The translations under genes were made by a program, and so were the position numbers. The notes beneath the pieces were generated by a model. The model saw only the letters and a program-made list of their open reading frames with translations. It searched no databases and was not told the origin of the DNA. A DNA stretch of 64,000 nucleotides from Cunninghamia lanceolata (lineage: Eukaryota; Streptophyta; Pinopsida; Cupressales; Cupressaceae): contig BSBN01000781.1 in NCBI GenBank assembly GCA_027924645.1, positions 4,960,001 to 5,024,000 of the forward strand, given 5' to 3'. Positions within the stretch are counted from its first letter, which is position 1. Every line of letters begins with the position of its first letter. Of this stretch, positions 11,571 through 21,781 are shown piece by piece.

Positions 11571-12020
11571 TGACTCCGAGCCCTGGATAGGCACTAGTCT
11601 GGTTTTGTATTGAGGTTACAACCCAAAGTCCCAGTATTGCATCCAAATATAAATACAAACTCAAACTTCAAATACAAACCTTTAGGACATTAGAAGTAGT
11701 TCTAGGACCAAAATCCTCTTATTCACAACTGAACATAGGCCCAAGGCTAGCCCCTTTGCACTTATTTCACAGTTTTGGTTTGCATAAGAGAGGATTTATC
11801 TGCTTTGTATCAACATCCCAGTAATGTTCGTAGGCACATTTTATGGATGTTGAATAGGGAATACCCCCTTGGTTCTACAGAGCCTAAAGAAGAAGAGGAG
11901 ATATTTAAAGAGTCTATCTCCTGTATTGTTGGCCCTTGGCCCATAAATCCTATTGAATAATGATGGCTACCTTGTAGGGATAATTGGGAAACATCCAGTT
12001 TGGGAAAAATCTAACAGATT

Positions 12021-12038
12021 TGGTGACTCTACTAGGGA
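12021..12038 (+). other. Primer-binding site of element B
   Basis: TGGTGACTCTACTAGGGA begins four bases after the LTR end. It resembles the TGGCGACTCTGCTGGGGA-type sites I associate with Tat/Ogre-like gypsy elements, which use a tRNA other than initiator Met. The tRNA was not identified here. Confidence 0.65.
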
Positions 12039-12136
12039 CTATTTTGTGTAAGGACCCTGGTTTTAAAAGAAAATTAATTCCTAGTTGTAGGTGGTGACTC
12101 CGAACAAAATCTCCCAACCGGTAAAGTGAAATTTGT

Positions 12137-14449
12137 ATGCAAGGGGGAAGATCCCTATGTAATCCTTTGTTTGAAGAATTACCCAGAAAAATGATGTATA
12201 GGAAAAAAGGGACTGTTCAAGCCAGTCAAGAAGGTTCTCCCAGCCCCAGAAATAATGATAATATCCAAGATAATCCTAGATTTTCAAAGCAGCAAGCACC
12301 TTATTTTTCAAACAAAGAGGCTGAAATTCAAGATGTTTTTGAGAGACAACAGGGTGATGGATTGAGAATGAGATTAGAGGTGTTTCAAGAACACCCTTTC
12401 TTAGATCCCCCTGACAGATTTGAAGAAATTGAGTTCCTAAGGGATGATGATGATGACCAAAATGGAATGGGGCCATCCTCTTCTATGCCCAAAGATGAAC
12501 AATTAGCTGAAGAGATCAAGAGCATGAGGGATGAATTTGAATATCTACAGGCAGTGAAGATTAGAGATGATATGAGATAGAGGGTACAAGCTCTGAAAAT
12601 TGCTCAACATAATTAAGTTCCCACCCTTGATAATACAAATGTACTGAGAAACTAGCAAAGAAATGAAATCCATAATTAGCAGAATGATCAGAGATAGAAT
12701 GTAAACAATGTTAGGGTACCATTAAATAATGTGAGAAATCAGAATGCCAATAGGAATGCCAATGTTAATCAGTTTGGTAGACAGCCTATGCAGCTGGACA
12801 GATTCAGGCAACTTATTTTTTATGGTATTCGTGGCTACCCTAATCCCATTGACAAACATGTGAGGCCGCAAGTGCCAAAGTTTTCAGGAAACAATACTGT
12901 GTTAGGGGAAGATCATTTAAAGGCTTTTCAGAATGTCATGGACAACTTTGAGGTTGAGCATGAAGATGTTTTTATGAAATTATTTATGCAATCCTTAGTT
13001 GATGAAGCTAGAGAGTGGTATAAAAGTCTGCCTGCCCAAAGTATCTCAGCATGGGATGACTTCAAAAGGATTTTTAAGGAATAATATGGTGATAAGACTG
13101 ATCCAAGCTTTTTTGTAAATGAATTCACTAGTATTACTAAGGGGTCAAATGAGCAGGTTGCAGATTTTAATGCTAGGTTCACTAAAGTGTTGAACAAATT
13201 GCCATTTCATATGAGGCCTAATGAACCAATGTGCATAGTATTATATATAAATGTTTTTGATGCTAAAACAACATATGGGTTAAGAGATAAGGGTCCTGCT
13301 AGTCTCAGGGATGCTTTTAGAATTGAAACTAACATTGAGAATAATAGGAAAGCCTATGGTAAGACAAACAGAAGGGATGATGTAAAAATTCTACAGAATC
13401 CAAATAATAAGTCTCAAAGTACACAAGGTAATGCATTTGCTTCTGAGGATAAATTGGATAAGTTGACAACTATTGTTAAGGACTTAAGTTATAGACTTGC
13501 TAAAAATGAAAAGGGAATGGGTCCCGACAGGCAGGTTTACCAAAGACAAGAAAAGAGACCATCATTGCATGATATGCTGTATAACACTAATTGGCATAAT
13601 GGTAAACCCATTCTCCCACATAACAACACTAATCAAAGAGCTCAAAATGTTAAGGAGACTCCTGATCCTTTGAGGAAGGCTATTAATATTGTTGATGACA
13701 CCCCATGGTGCATAATCTGTCAGATGCCTCACTCACAGTCACAATGCATGATTGCTCAATATTTGTATAATAATGTTGTTGCCTGTGATGAATGCAATGA
13801 GCCACATTATGTGGAAGATGATAATGTCAATATGTTGTCCATAAATGGTGAGTACTCTTCTTGTGATGCTGATGAAAGTACGAGTTATGGGACTCAGGTT
13901 TGCCAGCAATTTTCCTGTGATGGGGATGATGAAGATAATTATGCTTATGCTCAAGACTCACACATCTTTTTGAATACCTTGAGAAGGCCTTCTAATGAAG
14001 ATATTAGAGCCCTCACAGCTACAGTAATAACTCAGTTTAAAAGCAATTACAACCTTAGAGGTAAGGCTCAGGTAAGCAACTCACGCCAGCCAAAGAACAC
14101 TTTTGTGAGCCAACCAGTGCATAATCATAAAGAGGTTGAACCACATAGGAAACAATGGAGCAATAATAAGAAAAATTTTAAGCAAAAAATGGGTCATGAT
14201 TCTCAAAGACCAAAGAATAAATCTCCCCAAAATGAGGATCAAAGTAAGAATTCTTAGATCATGGATGACAGTCAGGGGGCCATAAAAATTAAAGCTAGAT
14301 CATCTCAGGATAAAAATAAAACCATGGATCAAGTTACAACTGTTATACAAAATTATGCTCCCTTTGACATAACTCAGGTTTTATCCCAAGTAAAGGTCTC
14401 TGTTCCATTGATGGAGTTAATGAAAGTTTAAGAATTCAGGAATAAAGCA
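12137..14449 (+). pseudogene. gag: gag of element B (decayed)
   Basis: One reading phase runs from about 12137 through several stops: a cluster at 12578-12700, TAA at 13082 and TAG at 14255. The capsid core is clear: VPKFSGNNTVLGEDHLKAF, then REWYKSLPAQSISAWDDFKRIF, EQVADFNARF and KLPFHMRP, and a long polar tail. A zinc-knuckle-like motif CIICQMPHSQSQC (about 13711-13749, CX2CX3HX4C) is followed by CDECNEPHYVED, perhaps a relic second knuckle. The tail is rich in Asn, Gln and Lys. Gag and the protease downstream share one phase, so a single Gag-Pol polyprotein is likely. Confidence 0.8.
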
Positions 14450-15060
14450 TTGTCCCTAATTTCAGGAGTACATTGTCAAGCCAAGCGGAATGTTGAGGCT
14501 CAGGGTAAGAAACAAGCCATGTGTATGGATGAGGATGAGGTTCCTGAAGTATATCTAGGGGTGACCATGACAAAATTCCCTTCACAGGTTGAACCATTTT
14601 ATGTCTCCCTTGTTATCAATGGAAAAGTGATTAAGAATTGTATGCTTGACTCAGGAGCATCAACAAACATCATGCCTTTGGCTATCATGCAGCAAGCTGG
14701 ATTGAAGATAGATAAGGCATGTGGAAAATACTATGCAATGGATGCTAGGGAGGTACCAGTTATTGGAATCATGAAGGATGTGGAATTTAGGTTAGCAGCA
14801 TATCTAGAAAAGACATACAAAATGAACATAACAATGGTTTACATAAAGCCACAATATGGTATGTTGTTGTCAAGGAGATGGGCAGCATTGATTGGTGGAA
14901 GTATGCAACTAGATCTATCATATGCCATGATCCCAATGAATGGAAAAGATGTCAAACTAGTCAGAGAAGAAAGATCACTAGAAACAATTGAGGATCAAGA
15001 TTTAGAGGAACATATATGTTTTGTGGATACTGACTGTGAGAATTTTAGAGTTGTCTCAGA
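14450..15060 (+). pseudogene. Aspartic protease of element B
   Basis: The retropepsin active site reads MLDSGASTNIMPL (about 14642-14680). It is preceded by FYVSLVINGKVIKNC and followed by hydrophobic strands (VPVIGIMKDVEFRL, ITMVYIKPQYGMLLSRRW). The Asp-Ser-Gly triad is intact. The frame is open to 15385 and runs straight into the RNase H domain described next. The frame is counted from a non-ATG codon because this is the interior of a polyprotein. Confidence 0.85.
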
Positions 15061-15780
15061 TGATCAAGGAGGTAAATGGAGAGATATTTGCATTCAAGAT
15101 CTTGACCAACAGGGTCTTTGGACTATGCATTTTGATGGAGCTTGCTCAAAGGAGGGTTTTGGTGCTAGAGTTGTATTTTTGTCTCCAGTAGGTAAGATTC
15201 TAAAGTTCTCTTTCCTAGTAAAGTTTGCCTGCACAAATAATATTGCAGAATATGAAGCTCTGTTGCTAGGATTGAATGTTGCTTTGAAGCATGGGATCAA
15301 GATGCTCAAAGTATTTGGGGATTCAGAGTTAATTGTTTCCCAGGTTAGAGATAAGTATGCTTCAAAAAATAAGAGATTAAAATAGTATAAGCATGTTGTT
15401 TGGGATACAATTGAATTGTTTGATGCTTTTTCAATAAACTGGATAGATAGGTCAAAAAATGTCATGGCAGATTTTTTAACTAATGTGGCCATAAGGCTAG
15501 ATGATGTCACTCTATCTGATGTTACAAATGTTGAAGTTAAACTTAGACCTGTGGCACCAGATAACGTATGTAGCTGGCAGGTGTTTGATGATGATAAAGA
15601 TTTGTTGAGATTTTTACACTGCATAGATGAATATGAGAACCAGGAGATGGATTTTCAAAACTTTGTAGAAGTTGTGGATGGAAAAGAAACTATTTTGGGG
15701 AAAGAGGTAATTCAACTCAAAACAAATAAAATCCCTAGAGGGCTGGTTGCTTTAGAGAGAGCATTTGACAATAGAGACTA
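15061..15780 (+). pseudogene. Archaeal-type RNase H of element B, placed before the RT
   Basis: This is an RNase H fold with all four catalytic acids visible: Asp in MHFDGACS (about 15124-15147), Glu in NNIAEYEALLLGL, Asp in VFGDSELIVSQV and Asp in KNVMADFLTNVA (about 15459-15494). A second RNase H of this archaeal-like type is known in plant Tat elements, where it normally follows RT and the gypsy RNase H. Here it lies between protease and RT. A TAG at about 15383 interrupts it. The tail after it (PVAPDNVCSWQVFDDD) resembles the linker seen after this domain in Tat elements. The ordinary RNase H of this element has lost its catalytic Asp residues, so this copy probably did the work. Confidence 0.85.
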
Positions 15781-15817
15781 GTTTGTTACAAAGGCATCTC
15801 CTACAAATAAGAATGAC

Positions 15818-16711
15818 TTGGAGGAGATAAACTTGGGGACATCTCATACCCCCAAAAGGGTATACATTGGCAAACAGCTCAAGCCACACATCAGGAGTAT
15901 GTTGATTGTATTACTGAAAAGGTATAAGCATGTCTTTGCATGGTCATATGAGGACCTAAAAGCTTATAGAGAGGACTTATTCCAGCATGAGATTCCTTTG
16001 AAGCCTGGAGCCAAGCCATTCAAACAGAAACAAAGACCTATTAACCCAACTCTGGCTCAAAAAATGCAAGAACTTATGAAGCTTAGGGAGGCTGGAATAA
16101 TTGTGCCTACCAGACACTCAACTTGGGTGTCCAATCTTGTCCTAGTTAGAAAGAAGAATGGTGATATAAGACTTTGTGTGGACTTTAGAAATCTGAATGT
16201 ATCTTCTTTAAAGGATAATTATCCATTGCCTAACATGGAGGCTATGTTGCATAAGGTACCTGGTTGTGAGCTTGTATCCATGATGGATGGATTTTTAGGG
16301 TACAATCAGGTGAAGGTAAAAGAATCTGAACATTACAAAATTGCCTTCACCACTCCATGGGGAACATATGTATATGTAAGAATGCCATTTGGATTAACAA
16401 ATCCAGGTGCTACATTTCAGAGGGCTATGGATGTTGCTTTTGCAAGATTGATTGACTCAATCTTGGCTATATATCAGGATGATTTAACTGCTTATTCAAA
16501 AAAAGAGGAGGAACATTGCATGCATCTAGAACAAATTTTTATTAGGGCACTAGAATATGGCATTTCACTTAACCCAAAGAAATGTCCTTTTGGTATGGTG
16601 GAAGGAAAACTATTGGGACACATTATTTCCAAAGATGGAGTTAGGATTGATCCTGAAAGGGTTGCTGCAATTGACATAATTCAAATTCCTAAAACTGTGA
16701 AAAGTATTTAG
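15818..16711 (+). pseudogene. pol: Reverse transcriptase of element B
   Basis: This is a gypsy RT of the Tat kind. It opens with LNLGTSHTPKRVYIGKQL-like linker sequence and a FAWSYEDL motif. The finger and palm motifs follow: EAGIIVPTRHSTWVSNLVLVR, LCVDFRNLNVSSLKDNYPLP, MMDGFLGYNQVKV, FTTPWGTYVYVRMPFGLTNPG. The catalytic box is YQDD (about 16475-16486). The 298-codon frame is open and ends in a TAG at 16709 where Gln is expected before SFFGKINFVRRF. This is the best preserved RT in the window. Confidence 0.92.
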
Positions 16712-17357
16712 TCTTTCTTTGGGAAAATTAATTTTGTTAGAAGATTTGTTCCTAACTTTGTAGAAACTACAAAAGCTATTTCTAAAATGTTGAAGAAGGG
16801 AGAAACCATCAAATAGGGAAGTGAAGCAACTAAATCATTTCAGAATATCAAAGAGGCTATAAAGATGGCTCTTGTGTTAAAATCTCCTAATTTTTCTATG
16901 CCACTTCAGTTATTCTCATTTGCTTCTTTTCATACTATTGTTGTATGTTTATTATAGAAAAATGAAGAGGGTTTTGAGCAACCTATTGCTTTCTTTAGCA
17001 TGTCATTGCAAGTAGTTGAGTTGAAGTATGATATCATGGAGAAGCAGGCATATGCATTGGTTAAAGTAGTTAAAAGCTTTAGACATACTTAGTGGGATCT
17101 CAAATAGTTTCATATGTGCCCCATGCAACAGTTAAGGATATTTTTACTTAGCAGGAAGTGACAGGAAGAAGATACAGATGGATAAATAAATTACAGGAGT
17201 TTAATATTGAGATACAGATCACAAAATTGATAAGGGGACAAGGTTTGGCTAAGATGATGAAACAGTCAAATCTGGAAGCATGCCAAGTGAATGTAGTTCA
17301 AAATGAAATTGTTAATATGTCAAAATCTGAATGGTACAAGGATATTGTGTCTATTTG
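16712..17357 (+). pseudogene. Degenerate gypsy RNase H of element B
   Basis: The RT connection (SFFGKINFVRRFVPNF) leads into a domain that follows the gypsy RNase H layout. Where catalytic Asp residues belong, the sequence reads FASFHTIVV, YVPHATVKDIF and GQGLAKMM. Only the Glu of MEKQAYALVK remains. Stops lie at about 16814, 16957 and 17150, and a one-base deletion at about 17087 shifts the frame. The loss of three acids is typical of Tat elements whose second RNase H has taken over. The domain is probably structural only. Confidence 0.8.
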
Positions 17358-17360
17358 TAG

Positions 17361-18584
17361 AATTTGAATTGTCCTTCCCATCTCAATGATAGTCAAAAAA
17401 GGACTTTGAAGCTACATGCAATCAAGTACATAGTTCTTCAAGGAGAGTTGTATTGGAAGAATCCTGATGGTGTCTTACTTAGATGTGTGGATGAAAATCA
17501 AGCTACTGGTATTTTAAATGAAATGCACAAAGGAGTATGTGGTGGACACTACTTTGCCAATACAATAGCTCACAAAACTCTTAGAGCAGGCTATTGGTGG
17601 CCCACCCTTTTCTCATATGCACAAAGGTTGGTAAGAAGATGTGATTCCTGCCAAAGGCTTTCAGGGAAACTTAGATATGATGGTGCATTACCCCTTAGAA
17701 CTATAACTATGGAGGCTCCATTCTAGCAATGGTGAATAGATTTTATAGGGGAAATTTTAGAAAAATCAAGTGGAGGACATAGTTGGATTCTAGTTGCTAC
17801 TGATTATTTTACTAAATGGATTAAAGCCATTCCAACCAAGAAATCTACAAGTAGGGTGGTGATGGATTTTATTTTGAAACACATTATTGTTAGGTTTGGA
17901 GTGCCAGTCAAAGTGGTCACAGACAATGCCATGTGTTTCAGATCTGGTGAGTTTGTTGATTTTTGCAACAACTATGGGATTAGTTTGTCACATACATCAC
18001 CATACCATCCACAAGGAAATGGTTAGGCAAAATCAAGTAACAAAAGTCTTATGAAAATCATCAAAAGGATGGTAGACAAGAGCAAAAAGGCATGGGATTC
18101 AAAGTTGAAGATGGCACTATGGGCTAACTGGATAACAGTGAAGAAATCAATTGGAAGGTCACCTTTTGAGTTAGTGTATGGTACACCAGCTAAGTTACCT
18201 GTGAACAACCTCTTGCCAGTCTATAGATTCATACAAGAAAATGATAAAGAGGTTGAAGACTCAATGACTGAAAGGATAAATCAACTGATTGCACTAGATG
18301 AAAGTAGAAGAGAAGCACAGAAGACAAATATCAAGAAACAACAGAAGGTGAAATATTTGTTTGATAAAAGAGTTGTAGAAAGGAAGTTTCAAATAAGTGA
18401 CTTGGTCCTTGTTTGGAATGCAAAGAGTCAGGATAAGGGCAAACATGGTAAATTTGAGCCATTATGGATAGGCCCATATCAAATCAGCAATACTCATGAA
18501 GAAGATTCCTACTTTCTCTAGGCCCTCAATGGTGAACTACTGGAATTGCCCGTGCATGGTAAATTCCTTAAAGTTTTTTTCTCA
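17361..18584 (+). pseudogene. Integrase of element B (catalytic Glu to Lys)
   Basis: The zinc-binding region shows an HX4H-like pair (HKGVCGGHYF) and CDSCQ (about 17640-17655). The core has Asp in WILVATDYFTKW-adjacent IDFIG and Asp in KVVTDNAMCF. The usual Glu after HPQGNG is replaced: the sequence reads stop-Ala-Lys-Ser-Ser-Asn-Lys, a G-to-A change beside a Gln-to-TAG change. The C-terminal part keeps SPFELVYGTPAKLPV and FEPLWIGPYQIS. The frame is entered through a frameshift at about 17360. The protein would be inactive. Confidence 0.88.
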
Positions 18585-18745
18585 TAAATGAATATCTTAT
18601 GTGCACACTGTAAATTAGATGTAAATGGTCTGTATATACCTTGTATAGTCGGTGTTGTTTTATGTTTCATTTTTTGCTTGGTCTGTCCCGGAGTGGTCTG
18701 GTTCTCTCTGCAGCCTTACACCTGCACATCCCCAGTCGGAGCCTA
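18585..18745 (+). other. 3' untranslated tail of element B
   Basis: These ~160 bases lie between the integrase stop and the 3' LTR. I see no clear polypurine tract just before 18746; the nearest purine stretch is only GTCGGAG. No gene is present. Confidence 0.6.
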
Positions 18746-21248
18746 TGTTGGTGCCCACCTAGGGTTAAGGTTTTATGCTTGAACATTTACAGGTTTTTTC
18801 ATTCAAACCCTAAAAATTCTAAGTCATAAGGTCTTGCGCTTTATCTTCTAATTTTGAGTTGACTTCCTGTGGTGAGTTCCTGGTTGCTTAAGTTCTATTC
18901 TAACGCCTTAGTGCTCATTGGTTGACCAGCCCTTATGCATTACTTTACCGCCTTCTCCTGTCGTGCTTGAGAAAAAAGATGCTAAGTCCAAAATCATTTT
19001 GTGCGGTAGTAAAATCTATCGAATGTATGTGTCTTTGTATGTACAAGTGTAAATGTGCATTGGTGGGCCCAAAAATGTTAAATCGGCCTTCAAAATAAAA
19101 AAATAATAAAAAATTGATTGATTGCATCTTTTAAATGCATATCGGGTTTATATATGCATTGAGGAATCTGTAGCAGATTCCAGGAATATTCCCTGCTTGT
19201 ATGAGATGGTTTGCATGTATAAGTGTTGTATGTTTAGACATGCAATGGGTAGATACAAAGGAAAGCATGCAAAGAAAATATACATTGCGTACATACAAAG
19301 GTGATTGTATCTCCAATATATAGGTTGTATGTATATGTGACATACAATTGCATGTACAAGAGGATTATGCAAAGTGGACGTGGCCATAGTGTTTGCAGTA
19401 TTTGTGCAACAGAGTGAAGTCTGCGATTGTATGTTGGGATTGTATGTTCCCAATGTACATTCAGACATACAAGCAACAGATGCAAAGAAACATACAAGAA
19501 GAAATATGCAAAGTCAGACATGCAAAGGAAAGTGATTCAAAGTTGGGGCCCACCACTTGTATATTTGCGATTGTATGTTTGCACATGCAATCGAACATAC
19601 ATTCTTTATATACAAGCCGGATCTGAAGTGAACATACATTTCGGTTGATAAAGGGCACAATTCCGTAGTTTGTATGTATAATTTGCTTGTATGTTTGCAT
19701 TGTATATGCGACATACATTGATTATATACAAAGGGGAACATACATGGCTCGGACCCAACGGTGATTGCAATATGCTTCATAATGGTTTGGGGTCCGCAGC
19801 TTACATGTATTTGGCATTGTATATCCCGATATACAAGAGAATGAAGATGCAAGGCCCAGATTTCAAATTTCTCCAATCTGATTGATGAATGGCTAGGGTC
19901 CGTGATATGTATATTGCATTTGTATAATGCAATATGCAAGGAAATATACAAGTAAAGTGATACTAGCCGAACCCAATTTGAATTTCAAAATGCTTCGCAG
20001 TCATTTGAGATCTACGGGTTGTATATTGCATTTGTATATGTGATATACAAAGTGAAGATGCAAAGGCTTAGGATACAAGTTGGACTTCAAAGCAATTACG
20101 ATATGCTTCATCATAATTTGAAGTTCGTGGCTTGTATGTAAAGTGTGTTGTATATGCCGATGTGCAAAGGGAGATACATACAAGGCCTAGACCTGAATGC
20201 AGGTTCAAATTTGTTTCATAATGTCTTGGGGTCCACCTTGTATGCAAGTGAGTATGTATATACAATCTCATTTTTAGCTGCATATGCAAGGATTTTGGGG
20301 GCAAAATAGATGGCAAAAAAGTCAGCGATGGAAGCATAGGATGCCTACATGGCATAATTTCATTGGCTGGCGACTTTTCAAAGTGTTTTGAGGCCGTATA
20401 TCACTGTGAAGAGAGGAAGATCGACGACCATCTTTTAAACTCTTAGCAACGGAGGGTTTTCTTCATATATGCAGCTATTCTCAGGTGGGAAAATTGCAAG
20501 GCACACAGACTGCTGCATTTCCAAGGCTGCGAGTTGGTATGCCATTAATGGAAAATGTTACAAAAGTGTGGTCGAAGATATGGATAGACCAACTACCTGA
20601 TTGAAGAAGAAAATCCCCAGGCAGTGGCGCAGGTCTCAAGCTCAACCACTCCCAGCTTTTTCTTCTGCCTGTCGAATTGATTGTTTTGGGCACCATTCCA
20701 TGGTGCATTGTATTTGGCAAAATTTTGATTTGACCATTGTACTTTTTTGTTGAGGACACATTCTAAGTATATCAGGATTGTGTGCCTCATTTTTTGGGGG
20801 TTGTTGTTGAAAACTGGACAAATTTTGGTGCTGTAATAAGCTATAACTTCGTTGGTGGCTCTGTTTTGGTGACTTGTGAGTTTATGAGTTGTATGTTGAA
20901 TGTTTTATGCATAGAATTCATTAGTTTCATATTGATTTAAATGAGTAATGCTCCATTGCATGTATTTTGTTATTTGTCTCCAAGATGAATGTGTTCTTCT
21001 TCTTAATCTAAATAGCTAAGGGGTGTTTGAGATTCTAGGATATGGGTTTGCTATGTTGAATGCTTGATCTTTTACTTCTGCTCAAGGAGTGGATTAAATG
21101 TTTTGGGTTAATTGTTGGGAAGAATATATTGTAGTGAGGATGTTTGTAAGTAGAAATAACTGAATACTTAGTCTTGGGTAGTGTCTGTAAGGCAGACATT
21201 ACAAAACCCCCCTTGAAATCTGATTATTGTTTTAAGTCTATGGTAAAA

Positions 21249-21326
<78 letters not shown>

Positions 21327-21776
21327 CTATTGACTCTGAGCCCTAGATAGGCACCAGTCTGGTTTTGTATTGAGATTACAACCCAAAGTCCTAGTCTTGC
21401 ATCTAAATACAAATATAAACTCAAACTTCGAATACAAACCTTTAGGACATTAGAAGTAGTTCTAGGACCAAAATCCTTTGATTCACAACTAAACATAGGC
21501 CCAAGGCTAGCCTCTTTGCACTTATTTCACAGTTTTGGTCTGCAAAAGAGAGGATTTATCTGCTTTGTATCAACATCCCAGTAATATTCATAGGCACATT
21601 TTATGGATGTTGAATAGGGAATACCCCCTTGGTTCTGTAGAGCCTAAAGAAGAAGAGGAGATATTTATAGAGTCTATCTTCTATACTGTTGGCCCCTAGC
21701 CTAGAAATCCTACTGATCAATGATGGCTACCTTGTAGGGATAACTGGGAAACATCTAGTTTGGGAAAAATCCAACA
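18746..21776 (+). repeat. 3' LTR of element B
   Basis: Matches 8988-12016 along its whole length. It carries the same palindromic array (about 19010-20280) and a longer CA run (21252-21325). One of the two near-identical 45-base stretches present at 9830-9890 in the 5' LTR is absent here, so the array also differs in copy number. Confidence 0.93.
21252..21325 (+). repeat. (CA)37 microsatellite in 3' LTR of B
   Basis: An uninterrupted CA run of 74 bases, about twice the length of its partner in the 5' LTR. Confidence 0.98.
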
Positions 21777-21781
21777 GGGTG

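Larger units (their letters stand above)
8988..12016 (+). repeat. 5' LTR of element B
   Basis: The LTR starts TGTTGGTGCCC and ends ATCTAACA. It holds a degenerate tandem array of palindromic modules (about 9240-10560) and a (CA)19 run at 11530-11567. Open frames inside it, such as the one at 10419-10883, are not kept in the 3' LTR and show no family resemblance, so I do not call them genes. Confidence 0.93.
8983..21781 (+). mobile_element. Element B: complete Tat-like gypsy LTR retrotransposon
   Basis: The element has two ~3.03-kb LTRs (8988-12016 and 18746-21776) and a ~6.7-kb interior. It is flanked by the perfect 5-bp duplication GGGTG at 8983-8987 and 21777-21781. It lies inside the 3' LTR of chromovirus A and is therefore younger. 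Coding order on the + strand is gag, protease, archaeal-type RNase H, RT, degenerate gypsy RNase H, integrase. In the first ~143 LTR bases I count 12 substitutions (10 of them transitions) and one indel between the two LTRs, so the insertion is old. Confidence 0.93.
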
